From: Ascaris suum
Lineage: Eukaryota > Nematoda > Chromadorea > Rhabditida > Ascarididae
Direction of reading: 5' to 3'
Assembly: GCA_013433145.1 (NCBI GenBank)
Contig: CM024189.1
Span: 2,232,001-2,296,000 of the forward strand
DNA length: 64,000 nucleotides
The translations under genes and the position numbers were made by a program. Below are positions 58,163-64,000 of the stretch, in pieces (the stretch's first letter is position 1; each line of letters starts with the position of its first letter). The notes under the pieces are model-generated. The model was given only the letters and a program-made list of their open reading frames with translations. It searched no databases and had not been told where the DNA came from.

Positions 58163-58483
58163 CTTGGAGAGGATGCTTCGGTCTATGCGGAGAGCAATTG
58201 CAGAGCACGTCGAGGCGGTGGTGGAGAGGGCGCTCAGTGGACGACAAATAAGAAAGCGGCAGGGGTGAGCATGAGCACCCAGCTCATGGGTATTCCTCTG
58301 TGGGCATGCTATGCGTTCGGTGCATGCTTCCTTTTGTTGCTTCTTGTACTACTGCTTGATTATCTAGTCATTCGGCGGAACGCTTTAGGCAACACCTGCT
58401 GTCTGTCGGCTGCGAAATTCAGTCATTCGACCGGTCAACCCGTCCATCAAAAGAAGAGCACCAACATTCTTCTCAGCGTATAA
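58163..58483 (+). CDS. terminal exon of a single-pass membrane protein
   Basis: The acceptor CTTGATATTAG ends at 58162, and its TAG is an in-frame stop, so the frame opens exactly at the splice site and runs 106 codons to TAA. The first part is polar and Gly/Arg-rich (RARRGGGGEGAQWTTNKKAA). A hydrophobic helix follows (LWACYAFGACFLLLLLVLLL), then DYLVIRRN and a basic tail of about 35 residues. The Arg pair after the helix favours a cytoplasmic C-terminus. If translation instead began at MSTQLMG (58271), it would be a 70-residue small membrane protein. AATAAA follows 36 nt after the stop. No family recognised. Confidence 0.55.
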   Translation, partial: LGEDASVYAESNCRARRGGGGEGAQWTTNKKAAGVSMSTQLMGIPLWACYAFGACFLLLLLVLLLDYLVIRRNALGNTCCLSAAKFSHSTGQPVHQKKSTNILLSV

Positions 58484-58519
58484 TGGTTAGGTTTACTGGA
58501 TACCCGCTCCTTGCTGTCT

Positions 58520-58525
58520 AATAAA
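58520..58525 (+). terminator. poly(A) signal AATAAA
   Basis: ctAATAAAg, 36 nt past the TAA of the 58163-58483 exon. The distance is typical for nematode 3' ends. Confidence 0.55.
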
Positions 58526-61500
58526 GATTTCAAGGATGTTTCTTACGAATTAAAATTTTTCTCGTAACACTTCTGCTACTCATCAGCTATGATATTAGCT
58601 TATCACTACCGAAGGCTATTTTTCCTCTCTTCAAGGGCGTCGGATTTTTCCAGTTTCTTCAAACGTCCTCTGGTAAAGCATTGGTTTCTCTGTTTTCGAA
58701 AATTTTTATAGAAGCGCATTGCATCTTTGCATACCACAAGCTTTCATCTATGTCCTACGGAATCGAGTGAAGGTAATCTAACATTACGCTGGTGTTTTGC
58801 ATCGAATTTCTCACTAATTCTTCGTTTTTGCATGAACCATAGAAATTGTATCTGAGTTTTTGCCACGTTGCTGGTCAAGTACGAACAAAAGCCTATATTT
58901 GTTTAGTTTAGGATCGCTTTTCATATATGATGAGGTTAATAGCATCAAATCGTTGATTAAGATATTGAGGTGATCTGTAAATAAACTACTTTTGCAGAGA
59001 TTAAAACTAAGAATGAAAAACGGATTGACCGACGATTTGATTGTCGTTCGAAAGTGATTTCCCTATACTCGTCTTTAGGCTGCTAAGATATGAAGAAATT
59101 TAACCGCTGTTAACGTTTATAACGACATTCGCTTCGTACCAAGGATGTTCGACGACGATAACGAAACAAATTCTCGCCGAATATAGCACAAACACGTACG
59201 CTTTGATGATCACACATATCATTACGAAGAAATGCGTCGATCTAATGCGATAGCAAATTGGCGCATTATATACACTATTGATGATGCTGTTCAATTAGCA
59301 TTCGCTTTTCACTGGCAATTTTATGACACCTTTTGTTTTTTGTAATAGTATTTGAGATGTTGAGAATTCGCTGTCTATCAGTATTATATGGGTATTCTTC
59401 GAACAAGCTTTATGATAGATTTTTGAAAGGTTTAAAGAGATTGAAATTATCAAATAGATCCCAAATAAATTACACTGAATGTCGAAATTTTATATTTCCC
59501 GTTTGAGTATTCATTTCATGAAAAATTCATGAGAATTGTTCGAAGAGGATTTATGTCTTTATAACTATGAAATAGCAGAAAAGCTTCAACAAGATTTGCG
59601 CTTTATTATTCTCTACGACGATATTTTAGAGAAAACGTTGTAGAAAAGCGCTCGAAAATTACGGGATCGTTAGTGTGTTCAATTACGCTCAAGCATACTC
59701 ATGTATTGGTGTGAGGAGCTTGAAAGGATCTTATTTAATGCGGGAATGGAAGTTTTCTTTGCAAATTTAAAAAAATAATATCTCCTTTAGAAATGCGAGC
59801 CTTATTTATTACCAGGAAACGTTTTATTTTCGAAGCAGACAGGTTTGGACAAAGTATTGTCATACATTCCGGGCTTTAAATTATGTGTAACAAAAAAAAT
59901 TTGCTGTATTCAAGTTATTCAAGTCTTTTTACTCATTGTTGCAATGCAATATTTAACAGCTTAAAAGCTCACCAATCAACTCCTAAAATGTAAGTTTCGT
60001 TGTCCTATCTAGTTGAATTGTCCCATTATGTTACCTTGATTTGAAATTGTTGTTACAAGGCCTTCTTGCAACCTGGACCACACACACTTGATCCATAGTT
60101 GAAGCATAGTTGAACCATTTTGGAGCACGCTTACAACTTAGGTGGTGTCTAAAGAATACGCAAATTTCGCTCATTTATGGAGCAAAAAAAAGAAAAACGA
60201 AATGCTTGATGCATTTAGCTGCAACGCTAAGAAAGGCCATTTTGTGAATCTTCATTTTCTATTATGCAGAAATTGCTAGAATTAAGCGCCTTCTCTGATT
60301 ACCACACAATATAATTTTTTAGCCTCTTTTCCTCACTTTTCGATATCCTATAAATGTATCTTTCATAAATTCTGCATGCTCTATGGGTATACAAATTGCA
60401 AATTAAATGTTGCATTGGGCTTATGTGGAAGTGCTCATTCAACGGATTGCAATGTAAATAAATTATAATACTGTTTTAATTCGTAACGTATAGAATAATT
60501 ATTTACAATACTTCATCGACTAACGTTTATCCAAGTCGGTAATGCACTAAAAAAAACCTACCACGAAAGTGGATTCTAGAAATTCGCCGATTTACGTGAT
60601 CTTGGCCGACTGCTAGTAATCCTAATAGCCAATATTTTTCGCTAAAAACTTGTTTTCGCTCAAAAGCGGAAATCATAACCGAGTTTTTAGCTAAGGATTT
60701 CACGGAATACCAATTTTCCGACATCATCGTACTCTACAGTCCCACCACTTAGCATCTATGTGCATATAAACATTTAGGTGATTACCTCAAATTTTCTATG
60801 CTTATCCATTTATTTGCCAAATATTACACTGTCGTCTCCCTCGTAAATTAATTGTGGGGACATGTCGCCAATGGAAGAGTGCATATCTTTTAGGCGAAGA
60901 GAAACAAATTTTTTTTCATAGGCAATAATGCTAATCAATATGAAATCGGCCACCTAGATCGATAATGATGTATTGACTTGTTTTGAGTCATTAATTCAGT
61001 CCTTTCTTAGCAACTGTCTCGGAAATTCCAGTCGTTAACGTCAGCGGTATTTTTATGACTTGAAAAGTACGAATACATGCTCCCTTATCCAATAAAACTA
61101 ATAAATTGCTCAATGCAATCTTATATGACGGGATTTTAATTTAAGAGGTGAGCGGCTTCTAAGAGGAATGCGAATCCGTTGTTTTTTTCACTTAGAGGCT
61201 AGGTATGAATCAAAAGTTTTGATATTTTCTGCATTTTGAGTTGCACAAAGACTTTTCGTTTGTTTTTTATTTTCATCTGTTTTTTATGAGGTTCCCATAT
61301 AGGGTAATTGCAATCGGGGCAGATATGTGAGACGTTTGAAATTGAAGAGCGTATGAGATAGGATGAGTGCACTTGATGTAGAATTCGTGCCCGAGGTTTG
61401 TACTGCTTATTCTATTGCACTAACCCAACGATGCTCCTCAATTGCTACTGTGGTGTGCCATTCTTATGCAATGAACGTTTGTTTTTTTTATGCTAAGTTT

Positions 61501-64000
61501 AATGAAATGTTATACGAAGCCCTAAAATAGACCTTTCATAGTTTGTTGCTACATTCATCAACGATTAGGATGCATCGGAAATCCGGTTCAGCGGTTCAGG
61601 AACCTTAATGTTTTTTGAGATTCGCTCTCGGCTCCTTGATCTTTCGAAATTGTGTAGTCGAATAAGTTAGGTTATAACGGGTTATGTTTGCTTGCCATTG
61701 TTTCACAGACCTTACATAGGCCAAAAATTGGGGCATTACGTCAATTCTACCGTTCGACTAATTTCGAAACGCTGTTGACTACGCCATCGGAGATCGACAG
61801 ATTGACTCGATAGTTGATTGCTTTCGAAGTAGCTCAGTTTGAAGGAAAGAAGGTGAAGGCAGGAAATTAGGTGCTCTTTACCTGAAAATGTCGTGAACAA
61901 ATAAAGCGGTCTCCGAGTTAAAACTGGCACTAGATGATCTCGACTGCCTTACTTTGAAATTTTCTAGCTGACATCGCAGCGCTGAGCTTAGCATTTTGCA
62001 TATGTCCCCGTTCGTATTGACAGAATTGCTTAACTCTGCCTTTTCGATCGCCTTAAATGGTCAACGTCAACACATTTATTTACCGTGTCTTTAGAGAGCT
62101 GATATCTCAGATTTTAAAAAAAAATCGAAAATTTCTAAAAACTATTCCGAAATTATGGAAAATTCCACCAAAAACTTCCACCAAAAAGAAATTCTCCAGA
62201 AATTCTTGTTCTCTTTGTTGTCTAATAATTCGTATCAAAATCGAATTATGCTACTCTCTCACGCTCTCAGCAAATTCGATAATCGTTTCGCTGTTAGCCA
62301 TATAGAAATGAAATTTGCTGAATTATATGGAAAAAAAAAAAACTTTTGAAGCTGTTTATAGTAAAATCTAAATGTGTAATTTATTTTTCAAGAAGTTTAT
62401 TTAAAAAGAATTATGCGCTCGATGATTACTATTCTTATTTTCCGCTAAACTCACAATTTTACGACGATGAAGAATTTTATGAAGAGATCACAAAATAGAA
62501 TAGAGCATTCACAATGATTTTATAAAATTGACACCTTAGGCGCTCATAAGAACAAAGTGAAAGGTTATGAAGATTTTTGCACTTTTACAGTTCTGCTATT
62601 TTCCCTGTCGATTATCGCATTTTTTTATTCGCATTCTGCTGATGACCAAAAATAGCCTTATTTTTGCGATGAGACATACAAGTGAACTTCAGATTTTTTG
62701 CATTTCATCTTACAAGCTAATGTACTGCATATCAGCTTACAAAAGCATTGTTTATGATTGTTCCTCCGAGTTTTGCCCTAGTACTTTGAACGCGGTTCCG
62801 GATGATATCGTTTCGATGGGATTACATCTTAAACAATGGTGTTTTGACCAAACCAATTTGTCACAGCTCATTTTACATGGCTTTTGTTATAGCAGCTGCA
62901 GTGTAAAAAAAAAGGTGGGTGGGGAGAACGGAGGGGATGGGGAGCAGAGAGCATCATATCGCCATCATTGCCCACCCCTTCCCCCCCTTACTTCTCACAC
63001 TTTCGTTTCAGATAGGACAACCGCTTGCGATTTTCAGGACAATTTTTGAGCACTTTCGAATTTTAAACGCTCATGTGACCTATCTCTTGAATAGCTCACA
63101 GCTCAAATATGCTCCTCTTTCTGCTGTCTGATTTTTATGGGACCTTTCGAACAGCCAGTAGAAGGGATGCAAAGTTTATTCTGATTTCGTACAAAACCGT
63201 GAGAGGGGTGGTGGAAGGGAGTATAATGTTTACGGCTTTTCAGAGATTTTGTAACATTGCCACATCCGTTCCAACTTTGTAGTTATGACTAGTTTTAGTC
63301 GATAGAAGTATTCCTCATCACATCTGTAGGTTCTCAAGAATGACTGGCTAGCGAATGGATAGCGTTCATACGAAATGTAAATGAAATTAACCAGCGAACA
63401 CTTTCTAAGCGAGAAAAAGAAATATTTACAGCACAAAGTACAAAGAAAAAAATCACTATGTATTACTGCGAAAATACAACGGAGGTTTATTAGGGTCTCA
63501 ACGTAAGTGTCACATTTCGTGCATTGAGCAGATAAATGGGTCTCGAGGATATTGTGATTCTAGGTAGGCTGCGTTAGACATGAGAAACGTCAAGTTGGAT
63601 TGATTTGATGTCGAGTAGACGCAGTCGTGTGAAATGAGATAGTGTTGCATCGATGACACAATCCAATGCACTTTTCCGTTCTTCCTTTAAATTAAGCACT
63701 CAATCATACAGCACTTCAACGTAAATGCTAGGCAATCGTTTTCTATGAACAAGAGATAATGTCCTATATGCAATGGAATGGAACGTTAATGCGGAATAAT
63801 TTGAAGCGAGGAATGATATGACTACTAATGAGCTTTTCACTTTTATCGGCTTTAAGAAATTCCAAGTGGAAATTCGCAAACTTTTTTCTTTTTGTTGAAA
63901 ACGATCTGAGGAAATTAACCTCAAAGATATTTTTATCGTTTAAAATAAACTATGCAGTGGAAAAGTGATCAATGCGCTTCAAGCAAAACATTTTTTCCTT
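58526..64000. other. AT-rich right end, no confident gene
   Basis: Only short frames, apart from a 160-codon plus frame at 62567-63049 that crosses a G-rich then C-rich tract and lacks splice or poly(A) support. Purine/pyrimidine tracts occur at about 62911-62950, 62971-62992 and 63197-63219. No recognised motif. Confidence 0.35.

Noticed and set aside
62567..63049. 160-codon plus-strand frame with hydrophobic N-terminus
   Set aside because: Crosses a poly-A/G-rich tract and a C-rich tract, has no motif or poly(A) signal, and one frame of this length is expected by chance in this window.

Overview
The window is eukaryotic, AT-rich, gene-poor and intron-rich, and it looks like nematode nuclear DNA. 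The evidence is short exons with GTAAG/TTTCAG splice sites, some introns of 56-83 bp, a BEL/Pao retrovirus-like element with an env-like gene, and a 22-nt sequence (55443-55464, minus strand) that matches nematode spliced leader SL1 at 20 of 22 positions. A strongylid or other clade V worm fits best, but the species is an inference. I saw no bacterial genes, CRISPR array, rRNA or tRNA.

Left third (1-21.5 kb). The best-supported host gene is on the minus strand from 21473 to 9720. It encodes a divergent pentameric ligand-gated ion channel subunit in seven exons whose phases agree: signal peptide, two ligand-binding-domain exons, a TM1 exon, a 25-nt microexon for the TM2-TM3 loop, a TM3 plus cytoplasmic-loop exon, and a TM4 exon with the stop. 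At least one exon carrying most of TM2 was not found. A degenerate 41-bp minisatellite (11.3-11.86 kb) lies in one of its introns. A plus-strand open frame ends at 9471, convergent with the channel gene. Weaker minus-strand exons lie at 5.4-8.3 kb.

Middle (23-35 kb). A small plus-strand coding exon with a poly(A) signal lies at 23.36-23.68 kb. From 26637 to 34719 on the minus strand there is a BEL/Pao element, complete in layout: 236/232-bp LTRs, a tRNA-Gly-type primer-binding site, gag, zinc knuckles, aspartic protease, reverse transcriptase, RNase H, integrase and an env-like third gene. The 5-bp target duplication is GCGTC. In-frame stops, frameshifts and two lost catalytic aspartates show that it is dead. 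Removing one duplication copy joins the flanks into an 86-codon minus-strand frame, so the element sits in the third codon of that frame.

Right part (35-64 kb). This is mostly non-coding DNA with transposon debris: two 3' fragments of one LINE family (about 40 and 47 kb), a decayed minus-strand coding region (44.8-45.8 kb), simple repeats (a 156-bp TA tract, GA, AAAT, poly-G) and several exon candidates. The best is a plus-strand terminal exon at 58163-58483 encoding one transmembrane segment, with AATAAA 36 nt after its stop. The SL1-like sequence at 55.4 kb sits directly before an ATG and may mark a reverse-transcribed mRNA.
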